Source: Solobacterium sp. (GTDB lineage Bacteria; Bacillota_I; Bacilli_A; Erysipelotrichales; Erysipelotrichaceae). Taken from it: a stretch of DNA of 60,347 bases. The stretch lies in NCBI GenBank assembly GCA_017432325.1, contig JAFRJJ010000025.1, positions 1 to 60,347 on the forward strand, written 5' to 3'. The position numbers were made by a program, and so were the translations under genes. The notes under the pieces were generated by a model. That model saw only the letters and a program-made list of their open reading frames with translations. It had not been told where the DNA came from and searched no databases. Below are positions 43,352 to 52,265 of the stretch, in pieces; the stretch's first letter is position 1; every line of letters starts with the position of its first letter.

Positions 43352-45340
43352 TCAGTCTACCAGATAATAGGTGTTGATGATTCTGAAGTTGAATTCGTCA
43401 GAAGCGTGATTGTAGATCATTCCCATACGCACAGGTTCTTCCGGCCACTGCCATATCTCAAGTACCGGTTCTCCGTCAAGATATATCAGATAATCATCGC
43501 CGATGCCGCGCGGTTCATTCGGTCTTTCGTAAATGATCCTTCCGATGGAGGTGTAAAGATTCTCACGTTCTTCACCCAGCCAGTCCAGGTACTCAACGGT
43601 ATGTGTATCACCGTCATACAGGACGAACCAGGCATCTTCGGGTATATCGGAGACATTCAGTCCGATGTAGGTAAACAGATCACGGTAATCAGGATCATCC
43701 AGTACCGAGTGATCGTTCAGCTGAATGATGAATTTCCATTTTGTAAAATCTTTGTACTGACTGCTGCGCATCACATAGATGCTTTTGTCGCGCATTCCGT
43801 ACCAGCGTTCAATGTAATCATCAAACTCTGTCAGTCTGTTGTGCACATAATTCCTGAATACGGAGAGATCTTTATAATCAAGATCATATATACTTTCCGG
43901 CCAGCGTTCTGCCTGTCGGTAATAGGCACCTGAATTGAAAATGCAGGCTTCATATTCATCAAGATAAGAATCTATGGTTTCAACGGACCAGACATCCCTG
44001 CGGAGCTCATGATACCTCTTATAGATCGCTTCGATCACTTCCTGGTCTCCCATGGAGATAAGCTGTGCCAGAGCACCTGACTCCATGACTGTGTTGCATG
44101 TTTCATCTGTGATCAGTTCGCCCCATGTCAGATCCATATCCCAGGGGGTATACAGCATTCTGTATGTCCCGTCATTGCTGAGGCGGGCAGTCATAAATGT
44201 ATTTTCCATATCGGAATGAACAGTATTGTCAACACCCTGGATCAATCCGTAGTACAGCCAGAGATCGATCGCGGTATTCATATCCACTGAATTCTTTAAT
44301 GCCTTTGCGTCATCTGCCTGCTCGTTCAGCAGGTGATAATAACTCTGGATCGGGATCCATGGATTGTCTTCCGGATCGTATGGATTGGTGACCTCCCATG
44401 TGGAAGACACAAAATCCGTTGCCGAGCCTTCATCCCAGAAGCGCTTCTTATAAATGAATTCTCCTTTATCCGCATCAACATCCAGCATTTTCTGATCGAT
44501 CGGATAACTGAGTGTGTACAAGCCCCAATAACGGCCATTAATAAACAGTTCAATGTATTTATAATAATTTCCGTTTATGATCCCGAAGGAATTGTCTGTT
44601 CCGCAGCTGTCAGTCCACAGATTCGCGGAAAAGGCAGTACGGACTTTGTCAATGTCGGCATATGCAGGAACAAGCAGCCAGTCTTCATCCTCTCGCATTC
44701 CAAGCAGGCTGATATCATTTTTTCTGGATGAATTCTCAACAGTCAATGACAGACGGAATGATGTCTGAGGGTATGCGGCACTGGACCTTCCTCTGATATG
44801 AACGGTTCCGGCTGAGGTGAACAGCCGTTTCGAAGCGTCTGCCGTATTATCGAACAGGTTCATGATCATCTCTTCGTCTTCACGGGTGATCTCATCATTT
44901 ACCGTCAGTGTCATGATGGGAAGCGCTGTGCATTTCAGATCATATACTTCATAAAACTGATCATTGTATGCTGTGATCTGTACAGGCTGGTTCTTCCGGA
45001 TGATCTCTTCTGTGATCTCTTCCGAAAAACTGAGTTTAACCCGTTTTTCAGAAGATTCGAATGTGACCTTTGGTGACATTGCCGTGATGTCATCTTCGAC
45101 CAGTGAGTAATACCATGTCATATCTGTTTCATCAAAGACCAGATGCTGTCCGTTCAGTGCCAGATCTGTGATCAGATCTTTTTTCTCCCGACGTGACGCG
45201 CTGATCTCCGTGATCGGGATACGCCTGATCAGTGAAGCTGTATCAGGGATCTTTGATTCACTGATGAAATAAATAAAAAGAAGACAGAAAGAAATCCCTG
45301 CCAAAAACCAGGAAAATTGTCTTTTTGTCTTCTCGATCAT
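43352..45340 (-). CDS. CotH-family protein kinase, membrane-anchored
   Basis: A 662-residue protein with an N-terminal signal-anchor (residues 9-27) and a large extracytoplasmic part. The CotH kinase domain has VHIRGRSSAAYPQTSFRLSL, in which RGxxS..YP..K/R positions are conserved, the ELFINGRYWGLYTL strand pair, and the metal/catalytic TPWDMDLTWG. CotH of Bacillus phosphorylates spore-coat proteins; this organism shows no sporulation genes here, so other surface targets are likely. The start overlaps the DUF4956 stop (TAATG). The first 150 residues look like an Ig/CHB-type beta domain. Confidence 0.87.
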   Translation of the reverse strand: MIEKTKRQFSWFLAGISFCLLFIYFISESKIPDTASLIRRIPITEISASRREKKDLITDLALNGQHLVFDETDMTWYYSLVEDDITAMSPKVTFESSEKRVKLSFSEEITEEIIRKNQPVQITAYNDQFYEVYDLKCTALPIMTLTVNDEITREDEEMIMNLFDNTADASKRLFTSAGTVHIRGRSSAAYPQTSFRLSLTVENSSRKNDISLLGMREDEDWLLVPAYADIDKVRTAFSANLWTDSCGTDNSFGIINGNYYKYIELFINGRYWGLYTLSYPIDQKMLDVDADKGEFIYKKRFWDEGSATDFVSSTWEVTNPYDPEDNPWIPIQSYYHLLNEQADDAKALKNSVDMNTAIDLWLYYGLIQGVDNTVHSDMENTFMTARLSNDGTYRMLYTPWDMDLTWGELITDETCNTVMESGALAQLISMGDQEVIEAIYKRYHELRRDVWSVETIDSYLDEYEACIFNSGAYYRQAERWPESIYDLDYKDLSVFRNYVHNRLTEFDDYIERWYGMRDKSIYVMRSSQYKDFTKWKFIIQLNDHSVLDDPDYRDLFTYIGLNVSDIPEDAWFVLYDGDTHTVEYLDWLGEERENLYTSIGRIIYERPNEPRGIGDDYLIYLDGEPVLEIWQWPEEPVRMGMIYNHASDEFNFRIINTYYLVD

Positions 45341-45999
45341 TACAGAATATCCTCGCTGTCGTACTCAATCACAGAGAACTTTTCAACACCTGCTTCACCA
45401 AGTTTTTCAGCAAGCGCATGCGGATCATTTACGGAAAGCTCAATGACATAATCTGTGGCGTCTTTTGTGTAGTTCCTGCTCTTGATCCTGTATGTCTGTG
45501 TGCATGCCTTGACAGTAGAAAGGATCTTTTTCTCATTTTTATCCGTATTGCGGATCACCAGGATAAACGGACGTTTTCCGATCGTTACATGGTTGATGAC
45601 AGTCAGTACGATCGTTACGAATACACATGTCAGGAATGTCATCAGGTACAGCTGGCAGCCGCACGTAATGCCGATATGGACCGACCACATCAGATAGAGC
45701 ATATCAACGGGATCTTTCACAGCCGTACGGAAACGGAGGATCGCCAAAGCACCGATCGTTCCCAGGATCACAACAGTATTGGACTGCAGGGAAAGGATGA
45801 TCGTTGAAATGAATGCCGGCAGCAGGGCGATGCAGATATTGAAAGCTTTGTTGTAGAACGCTCTGTGTGAAATGAAACGGTAAACAAGATACTCGAACAC
45901 CGAAAACAGCATCGCCATGATCAGTACTGCGATGATCGTTTCCGGCTTGATCGATGTATTGCCGAAAGCATGCAATATGCTTTGAATAATTCCTGCCAT
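45340..45999 (-). CDS. DUF4956 membrane protein
   Basis: A 219-residue protein with four or five membrane helices in the first 140 residues (including GTIGALAILRFRTAVKDP, the family's conserved loop) and a cytoplasmic ferredoxin-like C-terminal domain. The function is unknown, but DUF4956 genes repeatedly accompany VTC-domain and CotH genes. AAGGAG precedes the ATG 21 bp after the VTC gene, and its stop overlaps the cotH start. Confidence 0.88.
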   Translation of the reverse strand: MAGIIQSILHAFGNTSIKPETIIAVLIMAMLFSVFEYLVYRFISHRAFYNKAFNICIALLPAFISTIILSLQSNTVVILGTIGALAILRFRTAVKDPVDMLYLMWSVHIGITCGCQLYLMTFLTCVFVTIVLTVINHVTIGKRPFILVIRNTDKNEKKILSTVKACTQTYRIKSRNYTKDATDYVIELSVNDPHALAEKLGEAGVEKFSVIEYDSEDIL

Positions 46000-46020
46000 A
46001 TTCTGTCAGCTCCTTATCGT

Positions 46021-46719
46021 TTATCTTGTGTAATTCTGCAGGGTCATTCTCCCAAGGTAGTATTTGGAGAATGCAGATTGTATGAGTTCCTGTTTTGTCA
46101 GGATATTTTTAATATAGCCCGGAAGGACCTCGTCGAATTTGACCTCCAGAACATGTTCGTCAACAGGCTGAAGGGGTATCCGCAGATATCCTCCGCTAAG
46201 AAAGTGTTCAAAATCATCAGAAACGGAAATGTTCTTGTCAAATGTGATCCGGACATTTGTCATGATTTCCGTAAAGGCGATCCGTTCATAATTGACAATG
46301 ATCTTCGGTGTAAAATACCGGTTCATTATATCAACGCAGAACTGCCGGACCAGAGGATGGTCGGTTTCCCAGAACAGGTCGGATACATCGCCGGACATCA
46401 GTTTCCTGCAGGTGTCTTCTGTGATCCACGCTGTTTCCTTATGGCAGCGTCCCTGTGTTTTTTCCTTCCGTTCCAGACGGAGTTTCCTGTTGTCTGTTCC
46501 GTAATAGCGGATACGGTATTTGAAACGCTCGGAAACACCTGCTTCGTTTTCTTTTGCGCAGGTGTTGGTGTAATCATCAAAGTATATACTGTGTACTGAA
46601 TAATACCCGTCCTCACCGGCATTCCTGTCTTTTTCCAGAACAGCATCCAGACGTTCGAAAAGTATTTGAATGTCTTTCTCGTGGATCGTGTATTTCCATT
46701 CATTGCGATACTGTTTCAT
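46021..46719 (-). CDS. VTC-domain polyphosphate polymerase
   Basis: A 232-residue tunnel-fold protein of the VTC family, whose yeast member Vtc4 makes polyphosphate from ATP. Tunnel residues are kept: RNEWKY, SIYFDD, KYRIRYY (two Arg), LRLERKEK, NYERIAF, RITFDKN and VLEVKFDE. Catalytic activity is thus expected. The ATG at 46719 (MKQYRNE) is chosen because an extended -10 lies inside the longer frame and AAGGA follows it. It heads a four-gene operon with DUF4956, cotH and a GT-C gene. Confidence 0.88.
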   Translation of the reverse strand: MKQYRNEWKYTIHEKDIQILFERLDAVLEKDRNAGEDGYYSVHSIYFDDYTNTCAKENEAGVSERFKYRIRYYGTDNRKLRLERKEKTQGRCHKETAWITEDTCRKLMSGDVSDLFWETDHPLVRQFCVDIMNRYFTPKIIVNYERIAFTEIMTNVRITFDKNISVSDDFEHFLSGGYLRIPLQPVDEHVLEVKFDEVLPGYIKNILTKQELIQSAFSKYYLGRMTLQNYTR

Positions 46720-46746
46720 CGGTTTTCTGATCCTTTTGGTCACTTC

Positions 46747-46755
46747 ATTATAACA
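46747..46755 (-). promoter_or_regulatory. Extended -10 promoter of the VTC operon
   Basis: On the minus strand TG-T-TATAAT, immediately after the aminotransferase stop and 27 bp before the VTC start. Confidence 0.6.
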
Positions 46756-46760
46756 GGAGT

Positions 46761-47993
46761 TCATTCGATATTGAGCTGTACCGTTCTGATTTTTCCTGCC
46801 AGACCTCTTACCTTTTCCAAAGGAAGCGCGCAGATACCGACACGGATCCCTTTGTTTACAAGGACCGTATAGATATGATTGCGCATCAATGCCTCATGAA
46901 GTTTTTTTCCTTCTTCATTGTCTTTCACACGGAGTGTGATAAAGAAGCCTTCTTTATATGGATAGATATCCAGTCCGCATTCCTTCGCTTCCTGCATGAA
47001 CAGATGGCTGCGCGCCTGAAGAACCTTGACATAAGACTGCTGTTCCTTCAGGTAGGCTTCGCGGTTCTCGTTAACGACCCAGACAAAGTCTGCCATCGGT
47101 GCGTTCGGCGCGTTTGACCATGTTGATCTGGCTGTCTTCAGATAAACAGTATGCGCGTCTTCAACATCTTTCTGATCCCGCGCAACAATAACAGCCGCGC
47201 CAAGACGGAGACCATAGAACGTCAGTGTCTTGGAACAGGAGAAGCAGATGCAGATCATGACATTTTCACTGATGCGGCTGAATTCGTTCATGTATGAACG
47301 GACATCTGCCAGATCATGCCCATAATCGATATATGCGATATCATCCAGCAGAATAACATGATGATCCTTGCTGAGATCATTCATCAGGTCGACCAGGGCA
47401 TGCCATTCGTCGCGGGTCATGGAATAGCCGGTAGGGTTATGGCATGGATCATTCAGAACAAGCAGGATACGGTCCTGTTTCCTGCCAACCTCCTCCATCA
47501 CTGAGCGGATGGATGCCAGGTTCAGATGATCACCTTCAAACATATCAAAGGTGACTGCTTTGAAATTGTATGTTGAAGCCATCAGACTGTAGCTTGTCCA
47601 TGCAATATCGGGAATGATGACGGTCTCACCTTCATCAAGGAATGTCTTCATCGTAGATAGAACAGCGCCTGTTCCGCCGGCTGTCGCAATGACGGAATGG
47701 GGCAGGTCCAGCTCTGTAGACTGTGTTACCCATGACCAGACCGATTCCCGGAACTCATCCGTTCCGGAAAGCCCCGAAGCATAGGCTGCCTTGACCCGGT
47801 GATCGATCTTGTCAAAGTGATCATGTACGCTGTCCAGCGCGACCAGTCTGCCGTCTTCACCGTATAATGTGCCGATCGTTGCGTTGATCACAAGATCGGG
47901 ATTTTTCGCAAGATCATCCCTGGCAGCTTCTGCCGCGACATATATTGCGTCTCTCAGCGGGGTCAGATCCGCTGTTTTTCTTGTAAAAGTCAT
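46761..47993 (-). CDS. PLP-dependent aminotransferase, class I/II
   Basis: A 410-residue fold-type I enzyme. The PLP lysine is in CFSCSKTLTFYGLRLG. Also visible are LVLNDPCHNPTGYSMT, the Asp in ILLDDIAYIDYG, and the C-terminal Arg region. The family includes aspartate and aromatic aminotransferases; specificity cannot be read. It follows the YggS-type PLP-binding protein gene by 3 nt, with its ribosome site inside that gene's end, so they form an operon pairing a PLP enzyme with a PLP-homeostasis protein. Confidence 0.9.
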   Translation of the reverse strand: MTFTRKTADLTPLRDAIYVAAEAARDDLAKNPDLVINATIGTLYGEDGRLVALDSVHDHFDKIDHRVKAAYASGLSGTDEFRESVWSWVTQSTELDLPHSVIATAGGTGAVLSTMKTFLDEGETVIIPDIAWTSYSLMASTYNFKAVTFDMFEGDHLNLASIRSVMEEVGRKQDRILLVLNDPCHNPTGYSMTRDEWHALVDLMNDLSKDHHVILLDDIAYIDYGHDLADVRSYMNEFSRISENVMICICFSCSKTLTFYGLRLGAAVIVARDQKDVEDAHTVYLKTARSTWSNAPNAPMADFVWVVNENREAYLKEQQSYVKVLQARSHLFMQEAKECGLDIYPYKEGFFITLRVKDNEEGKKLHEALMRNHIYTVLVNKGIRVGICALPLEKVRGLAGKIRTVQLNIE

Positions 47994-47996
47994 CTG

Positions 47997-48635
47997 CTAC
48001 TCTTCTTCTGTAAATAAATACGTTCCGATGCGCACCATTGTAGATCCGCATTCAACTGCAATTTTATAGTCACTGCTCATACCCATGGACAATGTCTGAA
48101 ATGGGGGATATTGTTTCTGCATGTCTTTGAACAGTTCGTTCGCTTTCAGGAATACCGTACGGACAGCGTTTTCGTCATCCGTGTGAGGGCCCATGACCAT
48201 CAGGCCTTTCATCCTGATGTGGGGGAATCGTTCTGCGCATCCGAGCAGTTCATACGCTTCTTCAACGGTCATTCCCGTTTTGTTCGTATCCTGCAGGGCA
48301 AGATGCACTTCCAGCAGCGCATCAACTGTTTTCCCGGTCCGGACACATTCCCGTTCGATCGTTTCCGCAAGCTGGACCGAGTCCAGTGACTGAACACAGG
48401 AAATGTACGGAAGGACAGCTCTGACTTTATTTCTCTGCAGATGTCCGATATACTGCCATCTGATATCCGAAGGCATCTTTTCTGCCTTCTCGATCAGTTC
48501 CTGCGCGCGGTTCTCGGCAAAGATCCGTTCGCCCAGGTCATAAAAAACCATTGCCTGTTCGATCGTGCGGTGCTTGGAAACGATGCAGAGTTCTGTTTCC
48601 CCGATATTCTGTTTTACGATCTCATAATGTGTCAT
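47997..48635 (-). CDS. YggS-family PLP-binding protein (PLP homeostasis)
   Basis: A 212-residue alanine-racemase-fold protein without the second racemase domain. The PLP lysine is in CIVSKHRT. Other signatures are FAENRAQELIEKAE, WQYIGHLQRNKV, MKGLMVMGPH and SMGMSSDYKIAVECGSTMVRIG. YggS/PLPBP proteins buffer intracellular PLP. Some conserved family residues are changed (SKHR rather than SKT), a small divergence. A TG-C-TATAAT promoter and GGTGG precede the ATG. Confidence 0.94.
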   Translation of the reverse strand: MTHYEIVKQNIGETELCIVSKHRTIEQAMVFYDLGERIFAENRAQELIEKAEKMPSDIRWQYIGHLQRNKVRAVLPYISCVQSLDSVQLAETIERECVRTGKTVDALLEVHLALQDTNKTGMTVEEAYELLGCAERFPHIRMKGLMVMGPHTDDENAVRTVFLKANELFKDMQKQYPPFQTLSMGMSSDYKIAVECGSTMVRIGTYLFTEEE

Positions 48636-48652
48636 TGCAGTTCCACCAATGG

Positions 48653-48661
48653 ATTATAGCA
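48653..48661 (-). promoter_or_regulatory. Extended -10 promoter of the yggS-aminotransferase operon
   Basis: On the minus strand TG-C-TATAAT, a perfect extended -10, 17 bp before the start at 48635. Confidence 0.6.
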
Positions 48662-48709
48662 CTACAGTATTCAGGTTCATGTTGAAAAGCATGAATTTCA
48701 TTCACTCTG

Positions 48710-49267
48710 TCAGGATTGTTTGCTGATGAGCTTTCTGCGTTCAAGATACGGTCCTACGAGTCTGAATATCGTATAAAGCAGGATGACCTCGATCGGCAGC
48801 ATGCTTGTATTTTTGATCAGGCTCTTGCCTGCGTAGTAAATGTAGCCTTTGCTGTACAGCATGGCAGACCAGAGTGAACCGATCAGCACATTGACGCCGT
48901 AATTGACGATCGCCTTGGCAAAGATGATCCTGGGCAGGGTGATCTTCTGGCGGTAGAAGAACAGTCCGTAAATAAACGGTCCCATCATGGCAGTCAGCGT
49001 ATAGCCGAAGAAAAAGGGACCGGTAGGGTTCATCATAAAGCTGACAATATCTGTTACTCCTCCGGAAACCGCTGCCGCGACAGGACCGAGTACAGCTCCT
49101 TCGATGGCGGTCAGGAGATAGCCGAAGCTGATGTGCAGGTTTTCACTGATCGGAATATAGAAAAATGACAGAGCAGTCTTCATGGCGATCGTCGCAGCCA
49201 TGATTGCCAGGTATTTTGTTGATCTGAGTTTTTCAGCTGATGATTTCCAGTATTCTTTTGTGAACAT
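48710..49267 (-). CDS. folT: Folate ECF transporter S component FolT
   Basis: A 185-residue membrane protein with about six helices. FolT-like features are ISENLHISFGYLLTAIEGAVLGP, GGVTDIVSFMMNPTGPFFFGYTL and MMGPFIYGLFF. S components bind folate and pair with the general EcfA/EcfA'/EcfT module, which is encoded elsewhere. The ATG at 49267 follows AAAGGAGG; a longer frame would read through the riboswitch and is rejected. The tetrahydrofolate riboswitch upstream confirms the folate assignment. Confidence 0.92.
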   Translation of the reverse strand: MFTKEYWKSSAEKLRSTKYLAIMAATIAMKTALSFFYIPISENLHISFGYLLTAIEGAVLGPVAAAVSGGVTDIVSFMMNPTGPFFFGYTLTAMMGPFIYGLFFYRQKITLPRIIFAKAIVNYGVNVLIGSLWSAMLYSKGYIYYAGKSLIKNTSMLPIEVILLYTIFRLVGPYLERRKLISKQS

Positions 49268-49313
49268 GTGACCTCCTTTCCCCAATCTGTGAAAAAGAGT
49301 TTTCACACCTGGG

Positions 49314-49392
49314 ACGGATTCCTTTACCGCAAGGTGTCCTTTTCGTCCGAATGCCCCCCATAGGCAAACAGCACTTAACGCAAAGGTTCCGT
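49314..49392 (-). ncRNA. Tetrahydrofolate (THF) riboswitch
   Basis: On the minus strand the leader contains the THF class hallmark TTTGCGTTAAGTG, a GC-rich middle helix and the 3' element TTGCGGTAAAGGAATCCG. P1 is ACGGA / TCCGT and the next helix CCTTT / AAAGG. The order matches the known folT-associated aptamer. It is followed by a long A/T hairpin (49280-49313) ending directly at the Shine-Dalgarno. There is no U tract, so control is probably on translation. Confidence 0.87.
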
Positions 49393-49403
49393 ATAATGCA
49401 ATC

Positions 49404-49432
49404 ATACTAGCAATGCTATGTAATCCCGTCAA
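49404..49432 (-). promoter_or_regulatory. folT promoter
   Basis: On the minus strand TTGACG (49427-49432) and TAGTAT (49404-49409), spacer exactly 17 bp, placing the transcript start just before the riboswitch. Confidence 0.75.
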
Positions 49433-49440
49433 GCATGACT

Positions 49441-49469
49441 TTGCAAAGACAGGTGAAACAGGGTATCAT
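49441..49469 (+). promoter_or_regulatory. Promoter of the U32/SpoU operon
   Basis: TTGCAA (49441-49446) and TATCAT (49464-49469) with a 17-bp spacer; the -10 ends 10 nt before the ATG at 49480. Confidence 0.6.
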
Positions 49470-49479
49470 TTTGGATGAT

Positions 49480-50334
49480 ATGACAAGGATTACTGTAAGC
49501 GCTGAAAACGCGCCGGAAACAAGAATATTCAGGGATGCAGGAGCAGATGAGATCGTGCTGGCGCCTCAGAAGTGCGCAATGAGCGCGCTTCTGGAAGCGG
49601 ATATGGAAACGATCACCAGCTGCGCACCTGTTTCACTGATAATGAACAGACTCTTCATGCCGGAAGATCTTCATATTCCCGGGAGTGTTCTGGATGCACT
49701 GGAACCGGGACAGATCGACCGGATCTATTTTTCGGACCCTGCCCTGGTAAAGATCGCGGAAGAACGCGGGCTGAAGGAAAAACTGGTCTACAGGCCGGAA
49801 ATGCTGGCAGTCAGTACGTTTGACGCGGCATGGTGGATGTCCCAAAAGATCGGATCAGTGTCTGTTTCCCCGCTGCTGACAAGAGATGAGACCGCAGAGA
49901 TCCTGCGGAAATGTCCCGGTCTGCAGGTGACTGTACATGGAAGGCTGCTGATGTCGGTATCGGGAAGACCGCTGCTGAGCGCTTATCGTGAAGATACCGG
50001 GACAGCATTTGAAACAGACGGCAGAAACCTGTTTCTCCAGGAGGCCAAGCGTGAGGGACTGATGCCTGTCTATGAGACAGAAAGCGGTACCTATATCTAT
50101 TCTGACTTTGTGCAGGAATCGTTTACTGATCTCGGACTGTTTCAGTCATGCGGAGCGGATTCGTTCTATGTAGAACGGCTCGGAAGTGAAACTGAGGAGA
50201 TTGCCGAAGCGATCAGGACGATCCGCAGGATACTGGATGGCAGTGATGCAGAGAAAGAGGCGGAACAATACCGCAGAATGTTCCCGGAACTGCCTCTTTC
50301 GGAGGGTTACTATGGACAGAAAACGATCCGGTAA
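49480..50334 (+). CDS. Peptidase U32-like protein, TrhP1-type tRNA hydroxylation factor
   Basis: A 284-residue TIM-barrel-like protein of the U32 group, shorter than and N-terminally equivalent to TrhP. It precedes a full-length U32 gene, as yrrN (trhP1) precedes yrrO (trhP2) in Bacillus, where the pair is needed for 5-hydroxyuridine at U34 of tRNAs. The ATG at 49480 is chosen because the promoter lies inside the longer frame. It overlaps the next gene by 23 nt. The sequence has drifted from canonical U32, so the assignment relies partly on context. Confidence 0.75.
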   Translation: MTRITVSAENAPETRIFRDAGADEIVLAPQKCAMSALLEADMETITSCAPVSLIMNRLFMPEDLHIPGSVLDALEPGQIDRIYFSDPALVKIAEERGLKEKLVYRPEMLAVSTFDAAWWMSQKIGSVSVSPLLTRDETAEILRKCPGLQVTVHGRLLMSVSGRPLLSAYREDTGTAFETDGRNLFLQEAKREGLMPVYETESGTYIYSDFVQESFTDLGLFQSCGADSFYVERLGSETEEIAEAIRTIRRILDGSDAEKEAEQYRRMFPELPLSEGYYGQKTIR

Positions 50335-51541
50335 CAGGATCGAACTGCTGGCACCGGCAGGCGATCTGAAAAGAGCCAAAACTGCTGTGCTGTACGGGGC
50401 TGATGCGGTATACCTCGGAGGCATGAAGTTTTCACTGCGTTCACGAGCTTCGAACTTTACGATGGATGATATCCGTGAAGCATGTGCGTTTGCCCATGCG
50501 CACGGTTCAAAAATACATGTGACAGTCAATATGATCCCGCACGATGAGGATTTTGAAGGATTATCTGACTATTTAAAAGAACTGGAAGAGATCGGTGTTG
50601 ACGCGTTCATCACCGCATCACCCGCGATCATGAAACTGATCCGTGAATGTACTTCTAAAGTTGAGATCCATTGCTCTACACAGATGAGCGTTACCAATGC
50701 GGCGGCTGCCAACTGGCTGAAGGAAACACTGGATATCGACCGCGTCGTACTGGCGAGGGAATGTTCCATGAACGATGTCAGGTCCATTACCAAAGACTGC
50801 CTGATCGATACGGAAGCCTTCATACACGGAGGCATGTGCGTGAATATCTCGGGAAGATGCACATTATCAAACCGTATGACACTCAGGGACGCAAACAGGG
50901 GTGGCTGTGCGCAGTCATGCCGCTGGACATATCAGCTTCTGGAAGGCAGGCGCTGCGTGAATGAACAGGAGCTGTTTACCATGGGCTCAAAGGACCTGTT
51001 TGCGGCAGATGAGATCTGTGACCTGATCGAAGCAGGCGTTTCTTCCCTGAAGATCGAAGGCAGGATGAAAACAGAATACTATGTGGCGTCGATCGTATCA
51101 GGATACAGACATCTGATCGATGAAATATATGAAAACGGCGGCAGACTGCCGGAAGAAAGAATGGCGTATCACCGGGCACAGATCATGAAGGGTGAGAACC
51201 GTGAGGTCTGTGAGGGGTTCTATCCCGGTATTGCCGGAGCCGGAACGATCATCCGCAATACGACGAGTGACGCCAGTGTCAATCATGGTTTCCTGGCAAC
51301 GGTCGTATCATTTGATGAAACACGCATGGAAGCGGTAATCGAAACGAGGAATCCGTTTGATACCGGGGATGAAATGGAGATCCTTTCCCCGGGCATGGAC
51401 TGCCGGACATTCACACTGACAGCCATGAAGGACCTGAAGGATGATTCCAGCCTCACAGCCAGCAGAAGGCCGATGGCACAGCTTCTGATCCCCGTGCCTT
51501 TTGCAGTGCGTGCCGGTGATATCGTGAGGAAAGCAGTATGA
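50312..51541 (+). CDS. Peptidase U32 family, TrhP2-type tRNA 5-hydroxyuridine synthase
   Basis: A 409-residue U32 protein: IELLAPAGDLKRAKTAVLYG at the start, VYLGGMKFSLRSRASNF, the family signature EAFIHGGMCVNISGRC and the Cys pair in GGCAQSCRW, likely iron-sulfur or structural. It is the prephenate-dependent TrhP type, acting on U34 of tRNAs. The ATG at 50312 follows GGAGGG. It overlaps a SpoU methyltransferase gene by 4 nt, giving an RNA-modification operon. Confidence 0.88.
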   Translation: MDRKRSGNRIELLAPAGDLKRAKTAVLYGADAVYLGGMKFSLRSRASNFTMDDIREACAFAHAHGSKIHVTVNMIPHDEDFEGLSDYLKELEEIGVDAFITASPAIMKLIRECTSKVEIHCSTQMSVTNAAAANWLKETLDIDRVVLARECSMNDVRSITKDCLIDTEAFIHGGMCVNISGRCTLSNRMTLRDANRGGCAQSCRWTYQLLEGRRCVNEQELFTMGSKDLFAADEICDLIEAGVSSLKIEGRMKTEYYVASIVSGYRHLIDEIYENGGRLPEERMAYHRAQIMKGENREVCEGFYPGIAGAGTIIRNTTSDASVNHGFLATVVSFDETRMEAVIETRNPFDTGDEMEILSPGMDCRTFTLTAMKDLKDDSSLTASRRPMAQLLIPVPFAVRAGDIVRKAV

Positions 51542-52263
51542 GACTGGAAGGAAGGATCAGTGTCAAGGCAGCGATACTTGCCGGAAACAGAACAGTCAGG
51601 GAAGTCTATGTGCGTAATGACCTGAATGACCGGGATACGTCATTCATCATACACAGGGCGGAAGAGCACGGCATTCCCGTGACAAGGATGACTGCAGAGC
51701 AGATCGATGAAATGGCACAGGGAAAGACGCACGGAGGCATCCTGGCTGATGCCGGTGAACGCACATTCCAGGATCTGTCTGTATGCCTGGACAACGACAG
51801 TCCGTTTGTTGTGATGCTGGAAGGTGTGGAAGATCCCTTTAACCTGGGATATGTGATCCGTTCGCTGTATTCTGCGGGATGCACAGGCCTGATCCTGCGG
51901 AACCGCGACTGGAGCTGGTCGGAAAACACGATCGTCCGTTCCAGTGCCGGGGCATATGAATATATGAATGTAGTCCTGAGCGATGACATGGCTGAGACAG
52001 TCAGAACATTGAAACAGGATGGATTATATGTTTACGCCGCAATGCGCAGGGATGCGGTATCCTACTTTGAAGCAGACTTCAGCAGACCGGTCCTGCTGTG
52101 TATCGGCGGGGAAATGAGAGGTCTTTCTTCCGCAGTCCTGAAGGAATGCGATCAGAATATCTATATCCCGTACGCCAATGACTTCCGCGCTGCATTGAAC
52201 GCGGCAGGGGCGAGTGCTGCCTTGGGATTTGAAGTCATGCGGCAGAGATCATCACGGAGGTAA
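51538..52263 (+). CDS. TrmH/SpoU-family RNA 2'-O-methyltransferase
   Basis: A 241-residue SPOUT enzyme with an N-terminal substrate-binding domain (to about 80) and a knotted domain with the three SpoU motifs: VEDPFNLGYVIRSLYSAG, LLCIGGEMRGLSS and YANDFRAALNAAGASAALGFE. The third motif has YANDFRAALNA where many members have P-S-LNVSVA, a divergence. The target RNA is unknown. It overlaps the U32 gene (ATGA) and is followed after 2 nt by a second SpoU gene. Confidence 0.87.
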   Translation: MRLEGRISVKAAILAGNRTVREVYVRNDLNDRDTSFIIHRAEEHGIPVTRMTAEQIDEMAQGKTHGGILADAGERTFQDLSVCLDNDSPFVVMLEGVEDPFNLGYVIRSLYSAGCTGLILRNRDWSWSENTIVRSSAGAYEYMNVVLSDDMAETVRTLKQDGLYVYAAMRRDAVSYFEADFSRPVLLCIGGEMRGLSSAVLKECDQNIYIPYANDFRAALNAAGASAALGFEVMRQRSSRR

Positions 52264-52265
52264 GT

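Noticed and set aside
49268..49432. N-terminal extension of FolT
   Set aside because: The extra codons correspond to the THF riboswitch and promoter. AAAGGAGG precedes the ATG at 49267.
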